Source: UBA2966 sp965242505
Lineage (GTDB): Bacteria > Pseudomonadota > Alphaproteobacteria > UBA2966
Reading direction: 5' to 3'
Assembly (NCBI GenBank): GCA_965242505.1
Contig: OZ251449.1
Coordinates: 2,666,001-2,730,000 of the forward strand
Length of the DNA stretch: 64,000 nucleotides
A program made the position numbers and the translations under genes. Positions within the stretch are counted from its first letter, which is position 1, and each line of letters starts with the position of its first letter. A model generated the notes under the pieces. It was not told the DNA's origin and made no database searches. It was given only the letters and a program-made list of their open reading frames with translations. Positions 26,386 to 35,279 of the stretch are shown here, piece after piece.

Positions 26386-26811
26386 TCATTCCCGCGGCCC
26401 GCCGGCCGGAGCGATCCGTTTCCTCAGCTTGCCGAGCTCGGTCCGCTCGAACCGCAGATGGCGCCGCCGCTCCGCGTCCTCCTCCTCGTCGGCAATGGTT
26501 TTCGACAACTGCGCGATCACTTCGCCGATCGTCTGGCCGAGCTGCCCTCTCTGGTCTTCCGGGAACGGCAGGACGACGTCGTGATCCATCATCAGGTCGG
26601 CGAAGGCGCCGGCATCGGATCTGCCGAAATGCGCGAGTTTCCGGTCTATCTCGTCCCAGGGCGCGCGCCACGCCCGATACAGGCGATCGCGCGAACCGGT
26701 TCCGCGGACTTCGGCCGTTTCCTCGAGACGCACCATGATCCGCACGAACTGCCAGACGTCGAGGGAGACCTCTCCGGCGGACGCGTCGATGCCGCGCCGA
26801 CGGGCCGCCAC
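26386..26811 (-). CDS. hypothetical protein, 141 residues
   Basis: A soluble, mostly helical protein without a recognised domain. Visible features: VWQFVRIMVRLEETAEVR, RAWRAPWDEIDRKLAHFGRSD, and a charged helix IADEEEDAERRRHLRFERTELGKLRKRI. It starts at a GTG 30 bp after the stop of a small membrane-protein gene on the same strand, and may form a two-gene unit with it. Codon use matches the genome, which supports it being real. Confidence 0.6.
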   Translation of the reverse strand: MAARRRGIDASAGEVSLDVWQFVRIMVRLEETAEVRGTGSRDRLYRAWRAPWDEIDRKLAHFGRSDAGAFADLMMDHDVVLPFPEDQRGQLGQTIGEVIAQLSKTIADEEEDAERRRHLRFERTELGKLRKRIAPAGGPRE

Positions 26812-26841
26812 GCCGGAGGTCCCGGTCGTTCGGACCGGCGG

Positions 26842-27048
26842 CTAGAAGTAACCGACGAGGAACGGGATGACGCGAATGAACAGGAAGCCGAAGATCAGGA
26901 ACGACAGCAGGATCAGCCCGATCGCGCCGAAACCGTATATCGCCCAGGTGGCGGGCTCGCTCCAATCCAGGACCATCTTGCGGTCCTGATGCGTCCGCGC
27001 ATCGAGCGCCGCCTGCGCCTCGGACGTCGCCGCGTCTTCTTGTGACAT
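26842..27048 (-). CDS. small single-span membrane protein, 68 residues
   Basis: An N-terminal soluble region (MSQEDAATSEAQAALDAR) is followed by one long hydrophobic segment (about 34-66, AIYGFGAIGLILLSFLIF). No known family is recognised. It ends 30 bp before the downstream hypothetical gene on the same strand. Confidence 0.6.
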   Translation of the reverse strand: MSQEDAATSEAQAALDARTHQDRKMVLDWSEPATWAIYGFGAIGLILLSFLIFGFLFIRVIPFLVGYF

Positions 27049-27210
27049 CGCCTGCCTCCGTCCCCCGCGCGCCCCGAGGACGCCACAGGGTTCAAAGCCT
27101 TCGGGAACCCTCCCGATCTCCGGATCGACGCCAGTTTACGTCTTTGGACGCGACGCGCAAGTGGGCGCCCCGAACCAGGATGCGAATGACCAGGTTCGGA
27201 CACATGCGAG

Positions 27211-27492
27211 ACGCCGCAGGGGCCGTTCGCGCTCCTCCCCCGCGCGACCCCCCTGCCATCCACACTACTCCTCCCCCCTGGCAGGGGGGAGGTCGGGAGG
27301 GGGGTCCGCAGCCCCGCAACGCCGCGCGCCCTCCCCCCAGGCGCGACCCCCACCCCGACCCTCCCCCTGCAAGGGAGAGGGAGAAGAAGAGGGGACGCGC
27401 CGCGCGCGCTCTCCTCCCCCCTGCCATCTACACTACTCCTCCCTGACAGGGGGGAGGTCGGGAGGGGGGTCCGCGGCCCCGCAACGCCGCGC
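27211..27492. repeat. intergenic palindromic repeat copy 4 (triple module)
   Basis: Fills most of the 517-bp gap upstream of the tRNA-Arg gene. In order: leader GCCGCAGGGGCCGTTCGCG, a module with CCCCCCTGGCAGGGGGG, the ACCCCCACCCCGACCC + CTGCAAGGGAGAGGGAGAA module, and a third module CCCTGACAGGGGGGAGG ending CGCAACGCCGCG. The short motifs CCATCCACACTACTC and CCATCTACACTACTC precede two of the modules. Confidence 0.85.
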
Positions 27493-27565
27493 TCGGCGTC
27501 TCATGCGCATTGAACGAGGACGGCGAATTGCGCCGCCGCGGGGCCCTGGGGTAACGTCGGCCTCG

Positions 27566-27642
27566 GCACCCGTAGCTCAGTTGGATAGAGCGCTGCCCTC
27601 CGAAGGCAGAGGTCACAGGTTCGAATCCTGTCGGGTGCGCCA
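27566..27642 (+). tRNA. tRNA-Arg (anticodon CCG)
   Basis: A 77-nt tRNA: acceptor stem GCACCCG/CGGGTGC, D-arm with AGCTCAGTTGGATAGAGC, anticodon stem CTGCC/GGCAG around loop CTCCGAA with CCG at 27600-27602, T-arm ACAGGTTCGAATCCTGT, and encoded CCA. It reads CGG. Confidence 0.97.
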
Positions 27643-27694
27643 CGCCCCCCGGAGATACGGGGTTCCCGTGAATCGTCGGGACCCGCGCCGGAGG

Positions 27695-28492
27695 TCAGGC
27701 GCCCCTGAACACCGGTTTGCGCTTTTCGTGGAATGCCTCGACGCCTTCGCGGAAGTCGTCGGACTGCCGCAGCCGCGAGTAGCAGTGCCCCTCCGCCTGA
27801 ATGGCGGCCGACAGAAACATGTCCTCCGTTTCGTTGAGCAGGCGCTTGGCCGTCCGCTGCGCCAGCGGCGCGAACTCGCGGAGCTCGGCGACGAGCGCGT
27901 CCGTGGCCGTCTCCAGCTCGTCGTCCCGCGCCACCTCGGTGACGATGCCCCAATCGAGGGCCTGCCGGGCGGAGATGCGCCGGGAGCGCATGACGACGTC
28001 CTTGGTTCGCGCGATGCCGATCATCTTCTGGAGGCGCGCCGACCCGCCCGATCCCGGAATCTGGCCCAGCCGCTGCTCGGGAAGGGCGTAGAGCGCCGTC
28101 TCGGAGGCGATGCGGAAGTCGCAGGCCAGAGCGATCTCGAAGCCGACGCCGAAGCAGTAGCCGCGACTGGCGGCGACGACGGGCTTTTCGCACCGCGCAG
28201 GCGCGGCCACGTCGTCGGCGAGCTTCGAGACGCGCTCGGGGGACGCCTCCATGAACCCGCGGATGTATCCACCCGAGGAAAAGTTCGGACCGAGGGCGCG
28301 AAGCACGATCACGCGAACCCGGTCGTCGCGGTCGAGCGTCTCGAACGCCGTTCGCAGTTCCGGTCGCTGGCTCATGGAGACCGTGTTCATGTCGCCGCGG
28401 TCGAGGACGATGTCACCGCGTTGCCGTCCGGCGTCCACCTCGACCGTGAAGCCGTCAAAGGCCTCGCCGCGCGGTTCTTCCGCCGTTTCCAT
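27695..28492 (-). CDS. enoyl-CoA hydratase/isomerase family protein
   Basis: A 265-residue crotonase. Oxyanion-hole segments: NFSSGGYIRGFM (unusual, SSGG for SAGA) and SRGYCFGVGFEIALACDF; then LGQIPGSGGSARLQ. C-terminal EKRKPVFRG is typical. It lies just downstream of an AMP-dependent ligase on the same strand and near a further crotonase, so it probably takes part in the same CoA-dependent acid-degradation route. The ATG at 28492 was chosen because the longer frame continues into the ligase gene in a non-coding frame. Confidence 0.9.
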   Translation of the reverse strand: METAEEPRGEAFDGFTVEVDAGRQRGDIVLDRGDMNTVSMSQRPELRTAFETLDRDDRVRVIVLRALGPNFSSGGYIRGFMEASPERVSKLADDVAAPARCEKPVVAASRGYCFGVGFEIALACDFRIASETALYALPEQRLGQIPGSGGSARLQKMIGIARTKDVVMRSRRISARQALDWGIVTEVARDDELETATDALVAELREFAPLAQRTAKRLLNETEDMFLSAAIQAEGHCYSRLRQSDDFREGVEAFHEKRKPVFRGA

Positions 28493-28527
28493 GGCCGACG
28501 CCCCTTCCTCCGCTCCGGTCCCCGGTT

Positions 28528-30150
28528 TCACGCCGCCGGCGCCATGTCCAGCAGCCGCTTCTTGTCGATCTTGTTGCCGCCGACTCGGGGAAATTCGGCC
28601 AGTTCGACGAATCGCGCCGGTATCTTGTAGGTCGCGAGGCCGCCCGATCGCAGGACCCCCGCCAGACCTTCCGCATCGAGCGTCTTGCCGTCCCGCGCCT
28701 GCACGAAGGCCCACGGCACCTCGCCGTACTCGGCGTCGGGCGCCGCGACGACGGCGCATTGGAACACGTCGGGATGCCTGGCGATCTCCCGCTCGACCTC
28801 GATCGGCAGTATCTTGTGCCCGCTGCGGTTGATGACCTCTTTGGAGCGCCCCAACAGCGTCAACCGTCCATTGCCGTCGAGAACGCCCATGTCCCCGGTC
28901 GCGTACCAGCCGTCCGACCAGACGGCCCGCGTGGCCTCGGGATCGTTCCAGTAGCCGAGCGCGGCGAAGGGCGCGGAGACCCTGACGTGACCGATCTCGC
29001 CCGCCGGAAGCTCCGCGCCGTCGTCGCCGTCGATCCGCAGACGGCAGCCCGGAAGCGGCAGGCCGGTGCTTCCGTCGAGCCGCAGCGCCGCCGGCTCGTC
29101 GACGTCCGCATGGCCGAAACCGGGACACTCCATCGCGCCTGAAGCGACCACCACCCGGCAACCGGTCAGGTCTTCGATACGCCGCGCCGCCTCGAGGCCC
29201 GCGGCCCCCGTGCCGACCCGCAGGACCCGCAACGAGCTCAGGTCGAACGACCCGAGGTCTTCCCGGGCGAGGCGGGCGAGGACGACCGGCACGGTCGTCG
29301 CGACCGTGACCCTCGCGTCCTCCATCAACCGCAACAGGGCGCGCGCCTCGAACGTCGGGGGGAATACGCAGGCGAAGGGCAATGCGCCGGACATCGTCCA
29401 CGCCAGCACGCCGGCCGCGCCCGACATCGGCGCGAACATGCCGACGACGTCGTCCTCCCGCATCCCCAGCCGTTCGGCGATGCCGCGGCCGATGCAGACC
29501 TGCGCCGCCTCCGGCCATTCATTGAGCTTGGCGAGGCTGCTGGTCCCGCTCGAGGCGGTGATCAGGGATACTTCGTCGAACCGGAACCGCCGCTCGGCGA
29601 TCTGGTCGTAGCCGTCGCCGCCCTCGGGCGGCGCTTCCAGGTCGGACCAGCTCGACCACTCGTCCGGCGGCGGCTCCGGCGCGAGGGCGACGCGCAGGAT
29701 CGTCGCCGACCGGCTGGCGGCCATCTCCTCCAGCCACGTCCTTCGGCCGTCGTCGCCCAGGGAGTCGAAATCGACGAAGACGGCGCTCGGGTCGATCCGC
29801 TCGAAGGTGTGCTCGAGCTCCCGCCGGCGCCACTGCATCGGCGCGAAGCAGCCCAGGACGCCGGCCTTCTTGAAGGCGATCCGCAGCACCGTCTCGCGGG
29901 CCGACGACGGGATCTGCGCGAGCGCCCGGCCATCGCGAGGGATGCCGCGAACGATCAGGTTGGCGGCGATCCGGTCGGTGGCCTCGTGGAGCCGCCGCCA
30001 GGTGAATTCGGTCCCCCCGTCACGGCAGGCGATCCCGTCGGGAAAGTCCCGCGCGTAGGCGGCGTAGCGGTCGACCATGGTGTCCCGGGACCAGTGGCCG
30101 GCGGCGAGACGGGCCTCGACCTTCTCCCGGTCGATCCGGGTCGGCCGCAT
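28528..30150 (-). CDS. AMP-forming acyl-CoA synthetase-like protein
   Basis: A 540-residue ANL-superfamily adenylating enzyme. The C-terminal hinge region GRSKEVINRSGHKILPIEVE and the catalytic Lys near the end (NKIDKKRL) are conserved, as is GWYATGDMG. The N-terminal P-loop usually written TSGTTGxPK is degenerate here (ASSGTSSLAKLNEW), although a lysine is kept. It should activate an aromatic or aliphatic acid as adenylate and transfer it to CoA. The ATG at 30150 follows GAGGA. It sits between two crotonase genes on the minus strand. Confidence 0.85.
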   Translation of the reverse strand: MRPTRIDREKVEARLAAGHWSRDTMVDRYAAYARDFPDGIACRDGGTEFTWRRLHEATDRIAANLIVRGIPRDGRALAQIPSSARETVLRIAFKKAGVLGCFAPMQWRRRELEHTFERIDPSAVFVDFDSLGDDGRRTWLEEMAASRSATILRVALAPEPPPDEWSSWSDLEAPPEGGDGYDQIAERRFRFDEVSLITASSGTSSLAKLNEWPEAAQVCIGRGIAERLGMREDDVVGMFAPMSGAAGVLAWTMSGALPFACVFPPTFEARALLRLMEDARVTVATTVPVVLARLAREDLGSFDLSSLRVLRVGTGAAGLEAARRIEDLTGCRVVVASGAMECPGFGHADVDEPAALRLDGSTGLPLPGCRLRIDGDDGAELPAGEIGHVRVSAPFAALGYWNDPEATRAVWSDGWYATGDMGVLDGNGRLTLLGRSKEVINRSGHKILPIEVEREIARHPDVFQCAVVAAPDAEYGEVPWAFVQARDGKTLDAEGLAGVLRSGGLATYKIPARFVELAEFPRVGGNKIDKKRLLDMAPAA

Positions 30151-30181
30151 GTCCGATCCTCGGTTCACCGGCCCCGCGCCG

Positions 30182-30967
30182 CTACCGGCCCGTGTACTCC
30201 GGGGAACGCTTTTCGGCGAAGGCCCTCAGGCCCTCGCGACCGTCCTCGGTGCCCATGCAGATGGCATAGAGCTTGCGCTCGTAGTCGATGCCGGTCAGGA
30301 GGTCCGTTTCCGTCGATCGCAACACGGCGTCGCGTCCGGCCGCGAACGCCACCGGCGCCTGGGCTCCCAACCGACACGCCAGTTCCTTCGCCCGCGGCAG
30401 CAGGTCGGCCAGCGGCATGACCTCGGTGACGAGGCCGATGGACGCCGCCGTCCGGGCGTCGATGCGCTGCCCGGTCAACACCATCTGCATGGCCCAACCG
30501 AGGCCGACGAAACGGTAGAGGCGTTGCGTCCCGCCGCTGCCCGGGATCTGGCCCAGGGTGATCTCCGGTTGCCCGAACACGGCGTTGTCGCCGGCGATAC
30601 GGACCGTGCACCCCATGGCGAACTCGAGGCCGGCGCCGAGGCAGTAGCCGTTGACGGCGGCGACGGTCGGCTTTCCCAGGCGCTCGATCGCGGTCGGCAG
30701 ATCCTTGCGGAGCGTGGCCGCCGGGCCCATCTCCGACACCAGCGTCCGCCGTTCGAGCTCCGGGATGTTGGCGCCGGCGCTGAACGACTCTTCGCCGTGC
30801 CCGGTGAACACGATGGCCTTGACCGCGTCGTCGGTCTCCGCGCGGCGGGCGCAATCCAGCAGGTCGACCCGCATCCGGTGACTCAGGGCGTTACGCCGCT
30901 CGGGCCAGCGCAGCGTGACGATCAGCAGATCGCCATCCATTTCGGTCAGTACGTTCTCGTATTCCAT
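30182..30967 (-). CDS. enoyl-CoA hydratase/isomerase family protein
   Basis: A 261-residue crotonase with a canonical profile: TLRWPERRNALSHRM, oxyanion-hole SFSAGANIPEL and NGYCLGAGLEFAMGC, then FGQPEITLGQIPGSGGTQRLYRFVG, the block with the catalytic glutamate of the hydratase subtype (Glu in PEITLG). It ends AEKRSPEYTG. It is divergent from a CoA-transferase gene (245 bp apart) and upstream of the ligase and second crotonase, suggesting one catabolic unit under a shared regulatory region. Confidence 0.92.
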   Translation of the reverse strand: MEYENVLTEMDGDLLIVTLRWPERRNALSHRMRVDLLDCARRAETDDAVKAIVFTGHGEESFSAGANIPELERRTLVSEMGPAATLRKDLPTAIERLGKPTVAAVNGYCLGAGLEFAMGCTVRIAGDNAVFGQPEITLGQIPGSGGTQRLYRFVGLGWAMQMVLTGQRIDARTAASIGLVTEVMPLADLLPRAKELACRLGAQAPVAFAAGRDAVLRSTETDLLTGIDYERKLYAICMGTEDGREGLRAFAEKRSPEYTGR

Positions 30968-31212
30968 CGCGGACCGGTCCCCTTCCCTCGTCCATTCGAC
31001 GGCGCCTCGATCCGGACCATCCATAACGATCGCGGCGCGAAACCTCAATCCGACCGCATCGGGAAATCGGGTGACGCGCATGGCCCCGAGGCGTTACCCT
31101 CCGGAATCGTTCGAGCGGGCGCGCCCCGCCCTCCGGCTCCCCATCTCGGGGCCGCGGGTCCAGTATCGCAGGGCGTGTCCGGATTCGGGCATAAGGGCAT
31201 AAGGAGTGCGTC

Positions 31213-32415
31213 ATGCGTCCGTTCGACGGCATCCGCATCGTCGATCTCACCCAGATCCTCGCCGGTCCTTACTGCACGTACCAGTTGGGCCTGCTCGGGG
31301 CGGAGGTGATCAAGATCGAGCTCCCCGGCCAAGGCGACTGGATCCGCGTCACCGGCCTCGACCCGGAACTCCGCGCGGCCCGCATGGGAACGCACTTCCT
31401 GTCCCAGAACGCCGGAAAGAGGTCGGTCACCGTCAACATGAAGGACGCGCGCGGCCGGGACATCGTGAAGAAGCTGGTCGAGACGGGCGACGTGTTCGTC
31501 GAAAACTTCCGTCCCGGCGCGGCCGAGCGGCTCGGCCTGTCCTACGAGGAAGCGCGCGCCATCAGGCCGGACGTCATCTATTGCTCGCTGTCGGCCTATG
31601 GCCAGGACGGCCCGTGGTCCCGCCGCAAGGGCTACGACCATGTCCTGCAGGGAACAACGGGGATCATGAGCCTCACGGGCACGCCGGAAACGGGTCCGCT
31701 CAAGGCGGGCCTGGCGTTCATCGACTACGCCACGGGGCTCAACGGCGCCTTCGCCATTTCCGCCGCGCTGTTCGAACGCCAGAAGACCGGCGAGGGCAAG
31801 CGCATCGACGTCGCCATGCTCGATTCGACGCTGCTGTTGATGTCGAACATCATCGCCGACTATCTGGTGACGGGAATCGCGCCCGAGCTCGTCGGCAACG
31901 AGCCTCAAAGCCGCAGCCCCACCGCCGGCGTCTTCGACGCGAAGGATCGGCCGGTCCTGATCGCGGCCAACTCCGACACGCAATACCGCGCCCTGATGAC
32001 GGCGCTGGGGCTCGAGGACCTGATCGACGATCCCAGGTTCGCCGATCACCGTTCGCGACTCGCCAACAAACCCGAGCTGCGCCGGATCGTCGACGACGCG
32101 CTGAAGGCCAGGTCCGGCGAGGCGTGGGAGGAGATCCTGGACGGCGCGGACGTGCCCGCCGGGCTGATCCGCAATATCGCCGAGGTCATGGCGGAGGGGG
32201 GCCAGGCCATGTCGCGGGGGATCTCGCAAGAGATGGTCCTGCCCGGCCACGACCGCAGGATCGGCGTGCCGACGGCGGGCTTCAAGGTGGACGGCGACGT
32301 CATCGGGGCCGACCGCCCGCCGCCCGAGATCGGCGCCGATACGGACGCGGTGCTCGCCGAGCTCGGCTACGGCGCCGCCGAAATCGCAGGGCTTCGGGAA
32401 GCGGGCGTCGTCTGA
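31213..32415 (+). CDS. class III CoA transferase (CaiB/BaiF family)
   Basis: A 400-residue family III CoA transferase. N-terminal GIRIVDLTQILAGPYC and LGAEVIKIE, the SVTVNMKDARGRDI block, and Asp171 in AFIDYATGL at the position of the catalytic Asp that forms the acyl-CoA anhydride. It swaps CoA between carboxylic acids (for example succinyl-CoA and a branched or aromatic acid). Divergent from the crotonase-ligase cluster, whose ligase does a similar activation. Confidence 0.92.
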   Translation: MRPFDGIRIVDLTQILAGPYCTYQLGLLGAEVIKIELPGQGDWIRVTGLDPELRAARMGTHFLSQNAGKRSVTVNMKDARGRDIVKKLVETGDVFVENFRPGAAERLGLSYEEARAIRPDVIYCSLSAYGQDGPWSRRKGYDHVLQGTTGIMSLTGTPETGPLKAGLAFIDYATGLNGAFAISAALFERQKTGEGKRIDVAMLDSTLLLMSNIIADYLVTGIAPELVGNEPQSRSPTAGVFDAKDRPVLIAANSDTQYRALMTALGLEDLIDDPRFADHRSRLANKPELRRIVDDALKARSGEAWEEILDGADVPAGLIRNIAEVMAEGGQAMSRGISQEMVLPGHDRRIGVPTAGFKVDGDVIGADRPPPEIGADTDAVLAELGYGAAEIAGLREAGVV

Positions 32416-32470
32416 GGCCGGGCGTCTTCCGAGGTCCTCGGCCCAGGCCGGCCCGCGCCCCGGTCGCGTC

Positions 32471-33169
32471 GTGACGCGCCTGATCTCCTGGAACATCCGC
32501 CACGGCGGCGGCGCCCGCACCGAGGCGATCGCCGAGGCGATCGCGGGCCACCGGCCCGACGTCGCGGTGCTTTCGGAATTCCGGCGCAACCGCTTCGGCG
32601 CCCGCCTGCACGAGCGCCTCGCCGGGATGGGTCTCGTTCACCGCCGGTCGGGGCGGGCGGCGGCGACAGCCAACACGGTCTCCGTCGCTTCGCGGTATCC
32701 CCTGACGCCGCTTCCCCGGACCGGATGCCCGGGAGACTGGTCCCATCGGGTGGTCGCGGCGCGGTGCGGGGATTTCCGGCTCGTCGGGCTCTATCTCCCC
32801 AACCTGAAGGCGAAGCTGCCGCTGCTCGAATACCTGATCGCCCTGCCGCGCGCCTATCGCCGGGAACCCTCGTTTCTGGTGGGCGATCTCAACGCCGGCA
32901 AGCAGGGGATCGATGGCCCCGACACGTTCGCGTTCTTCGAGGGAGCCTACCTCGAGAAGCTCGAATCCCAAGGCTGGACGGACGGGTTTCGTCATTTCCA
33001 CGGGCTCCGGCGGGACTTCACCTGGTACAGCCACCGGCGAAACGGCTACCGGCTGGATTACGCGATGTCGTCGCCCCCGATGACTGGCCGCCTGCGCGGC
33101 GTCCGGCACTCCCATCGGGAACGCGAGATCGGCCTGTCGGATCATTCGATCCTGATCGTCGACTTCTGA
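32471..33169 (+). CDS. endonuclease/exonuclease/phosphatase (EEP) family protein
   Basis: A 232-residue protein with the EEP fold markers in order: SWNIRHGG (Asn), SEFRRNR (metal Glu), FLVGDLNAG (Asp, Asn), YRLDYAM and GLSDHSIL (Asp-His pair). It may cleave DNA or another phosphodiester, or a sphingomyelin-type phospholipid; no signal peptide is seen, which favours a cytoplasmic nuclease related to exonuclease III. GTG start at 32471, 55 bp after the CoA-transferase stop. Confidence 0.85.
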   Translation: MTRLISWNIRHGGGARTEAIAEAIAGHRPDVAVLSEFRRNRFGARLHERLAGMGLVHRRSGRAAATANTVSVASRYPLTPLPRTGCPGDWSHRVVAARCGDFRLVGLYLPNLKAKLPLLEYLIALPRAYRREPSFLVGDLNAGKQGIDGPDTFAFFEGAYLEKLESQGWTDGFRHFHGLRRDFTWYSHRRNGYRLDYAMSSPPMTGRLRGVRHSHREREIGLSDHSILIVDF

Positions 33170-33250
33170 TTCCGGGCGCCGCGGCATTGGCGTGGACGCC
33201 GTCGTCCGCGCCCTTGCGGGCGACGCGATGGCGACAATCTTTCCGTAGCC

Positions 33251-33385
33251 TGCATTTCTCGTACCGGCGGAGGGTCGAGGAGTGCGCGGCGTTGCGGGAC
33301 CGCGATCCACCCCCTCCCGACCTCCCCCCTCTTCTCCCTCCCCCTTGCAGGGGGAGGGTCGGGGTGGGGGTCGCAGGGGAGGAGC
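33251..33385. repeat. intergenic palindromic repeat copy 5
   Basis: Begins TGCATTTCTCGTACCGG and continues GCGGCGTTGCGGGACCGCGATCC, the complement of the right part of copy 9, then the CCCCCTCCCGACCTCCCCCC and CTTGCAGGGGGAGGGTCGG modules. It separates the convergent EEP and SDR genes. Confidence 0.85.
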
Positions 33386-33420
33386 GCGACGACGTCGGCG
33401 GCCGGAACGGCGATGTCGAT

Positions 33421-34221
33421 TCAGAAGCTCTTCAACGTGACGCCGCCGTCGACGACGATCTCCGCGCCGGTGACGTATCGCGCCTCGTCCGAGGCGAGGT
33501 ACAGGGCCGCGTAGGCCACGTCCCAGGCGTCTCCCATCCTGCCGGTCGGGCACATGGCGTCGCGGTCGGCGATCGCCTTCGCCACGTCGCCGCCGTAGGC
33601 CTGCCCGGCGACGCGGGCCGCGACCAGCGGCGTGCGCATGAGGCCCGGGACCACGCAGTTCGACCGCACGCCCTTGTCCGCGTACTGGAAGGCGACGGCG
33701 TTGCTGAACTGAACGAGGCCCGCCTTGGCCGCCTGGTAGGCGCAGAGTCGCCGGCCGATGTTGGTCCGGCTGGCGATGGACGAGATGTTGACGATGGCGC
33801 CGCCGCCCTGCGCCTCCATGATGGGCAGCGCGTACTTGCAGGCCAGGAAGGCGGTCTTCAGATTGAAGTCGATCTGAAAGTCCCAGTCTTCCTCGGAGAG
33901 TTCCACGGGCCCTCCGGGGATCGATCCCCCGCAGTTGTTGTGAAGGATGTCGATGCGCCCGTATTCCGCCATGCAGGCGTTCGCCATGGCCGCGACCTGG
34001 TCGGCTTTCGTGGCGTCGCCCACATGGACCGCGCAGACGCCGCCCTCCTCGTCGATGATCCTCCGGGTCTCGGCGACGGCGTCGCCGTCGATGTCCACGG
34101 CGAAGACCCTGGCGCCCTCGCGGGCGTAGAGAACGGCGGCCGCCTTGCCGTTGCCGTAGCCCTCGCCGACCGAGCCGGCGCCGACCACCATCGCCGCCTT
34201 GCCCTCGACCCGCCCCGTCAT
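33421..34221 (-). CDS. short-chain dehydrogenase/reductase
   Basis: A 266-residue SDR. The nucleotide-binding loop is enlarged: GAGSVGEGYGNGKA at 14-27 rather than the usual GxxxGxG. The N-Asn motif NNCG is at 95-98, Ser148 and YQAAK at 162-166 form the catalytic set, and VNISSIA and VTGAEIVVDGG are typical. Substrate unknown. The ATG at 34221 is unambiguous, and the gene is divergent from a small hypothetical pair. Confidence 0.88.
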   Translation of the reverse strand: MTGRVEGKAAMVVGAGSVGEGYGNGKAAAVLYAREGARVFAVDIDGDAVAETRRIIDEEGGVCAVHVGDATKADQVAAMANACMAEYGRIDILHNNCGGSIPGGPVELSEEDWDFQIDFNLKTAFLACKYALPIMEAQGGGAIVNISSIASRTNIGRRLCAYQAAKAGLVQFSNAVAFQYADKGVRSNCVVPGLMRTPLVAARVAGQAYGGDVAKAIADRDAMCPTGRMGDAWDVAYAALYLASDEARYVTGAEIVVDGGVTLKSF

Positions 34222-34479
34222 CGCCGCGTCCTCCCCGCGAACGTCGCCGCTTTCCGGCGCGACTGTAACACCGACGTCCGGGAGTGGCGAAAGCCCGCGC
34301 GGGACGACTTCCCGACGGACGGGCGCAACGGATCACCCCATACCGCGCGGTCGCGGTCGCGTCGATGGCAAGTGGAACCGTTCGATTTGCAGTGGCGCAT
34401 CGAGTGTCTCATCGAGTATGTTGATGGGCATGGTCGTCGCCATTGGCGGCGAGTCGGTCGACAAGGGGGGAGGTGGAAC

Positions 34480-34788
34480 ATGAGTTCCATTACCGAAGAG
34501 GTCCCGATTCTTCCACTTCGCGCGCTTCGTCGACCGCTCCGCGCCACGGAGCGGTCCGCGATTTGGGGGGACCGACGGGACCTGGCGAAGGAAACGGAGC
34601 GGACGCTCCGGGCTGTCGCCGACGAATACGGGGAACGGACGGCGGAAGAAGCGGCGCGGGAAGTGGTCCGCGTCTTGATGCTGAGGGCCATGACCGCCCG
34701 ACTGCTTGACGCGAAAAGGGGAACGATACCGAAGGCCGTCGGACGGATGGAAAAGGCGGCCCGTTCGTTCGAACGGCCGCTTCGCTGA
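34480..34788 (+). CDS. hypothetical protein, 102 residues
   Basis: Starts ATG 34480 after a strong AAGGGGGGAGG ribosome-binding site. The product is basic and helical (AKETERTLRAVADEYGERTAEEAAREVVRVLML), with no recognised domain. It ends 7 bp before the start of a small membrane-protein gene, so the two appear to be one unit. The base composition of the unit is mixed and less GC-biased than its neighbours. Unknown function. Confidence 0.6.
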   Translation: MSSITEEVPILPLRALRRPLRATERSAIWGDRRDLAKETERTLRAVADEYGERTAEEAAREVVRVLMLRAMTARLLDAKRGTIPKAVGRMEKAARSFERPLR

Positions 34789-34795
34789 ACCTGGG

Positions 34796-35215
34796 ATGGC
34801 GATGGATAACACAGACCCGAGCCAGGAAATGGCCGAACGGGACGAACCGCAGGATCCCGGTCAGCTACGGGCCCGCGCGGTGGTCGGGCAGCTCGTGGCT
34901 GGAGTTACACGGCCCTCCGAACCCACCCATCATCCCCTGTTCGACAAATTCGAGAGTGCGCACGTCACGCAATTCCTCAATCACGCGCATGAATTGGAGA
35001 ATGCGGACCGTAAATTTCAACGGGGTAATCGCTGGTTCAAGCTCCTTTACACCTTGGTAGGCGTTGGCGTCTTCGTGTTCCTGTCGGTATGGCTTCTGCC
35101 CGAACAGTCGGACCTGTACCTCGAAATACTCAAAGGCCTTGTTTTCGTCGTCGCCGGCGCGGGCGGCGGCTACGGTCTCAAGGCGTATCGGGACCAGCAT
35201 CGAGAGGACGGATAG
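34796..35215 (+). CDS. small two-helix membrane protein, 139 residues
   Basis: An N-terminal soluble region of about 80 residues contains an HVTQFLNHAHELENADRK stretch, followed by two transmembrane helices (about 83-101 and 111-128). No catalytic motif is visible. ATG 34796 or 34802 are both possible. Domain layout recalls small phage- or defence-associated membrane proteins such as the DUF2335 group, but the match is only in topology. Confidence 0.6.
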   Translation: MAMDNTDPSQEMAERDEPQDPGQLRARAVVGQLVAGVTRPSEPTHHPLFDKFESAHVTQFLNHAHELENADRKFQRGNRWFKLLYTLVGVGVFVFLSVWLLPEQSDLYLEILKGLVFVVAGAGGGYGLKAYRDQHREDG

Positions 35216-35279
35216 TTCGGACGGGTCGTCAGGGCCGGGACGGGGCCATGACGACCGGTCCGCTCCCGCGGAGAGGAAC

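Noticed and set aside
27208..27240. tRNA-Arg locus considered as an integration site for an island
   Set aside because: No integrase gene or duplicated tRNA 3' end was found nearby; the adjacent DNA is the intergenic repeat.
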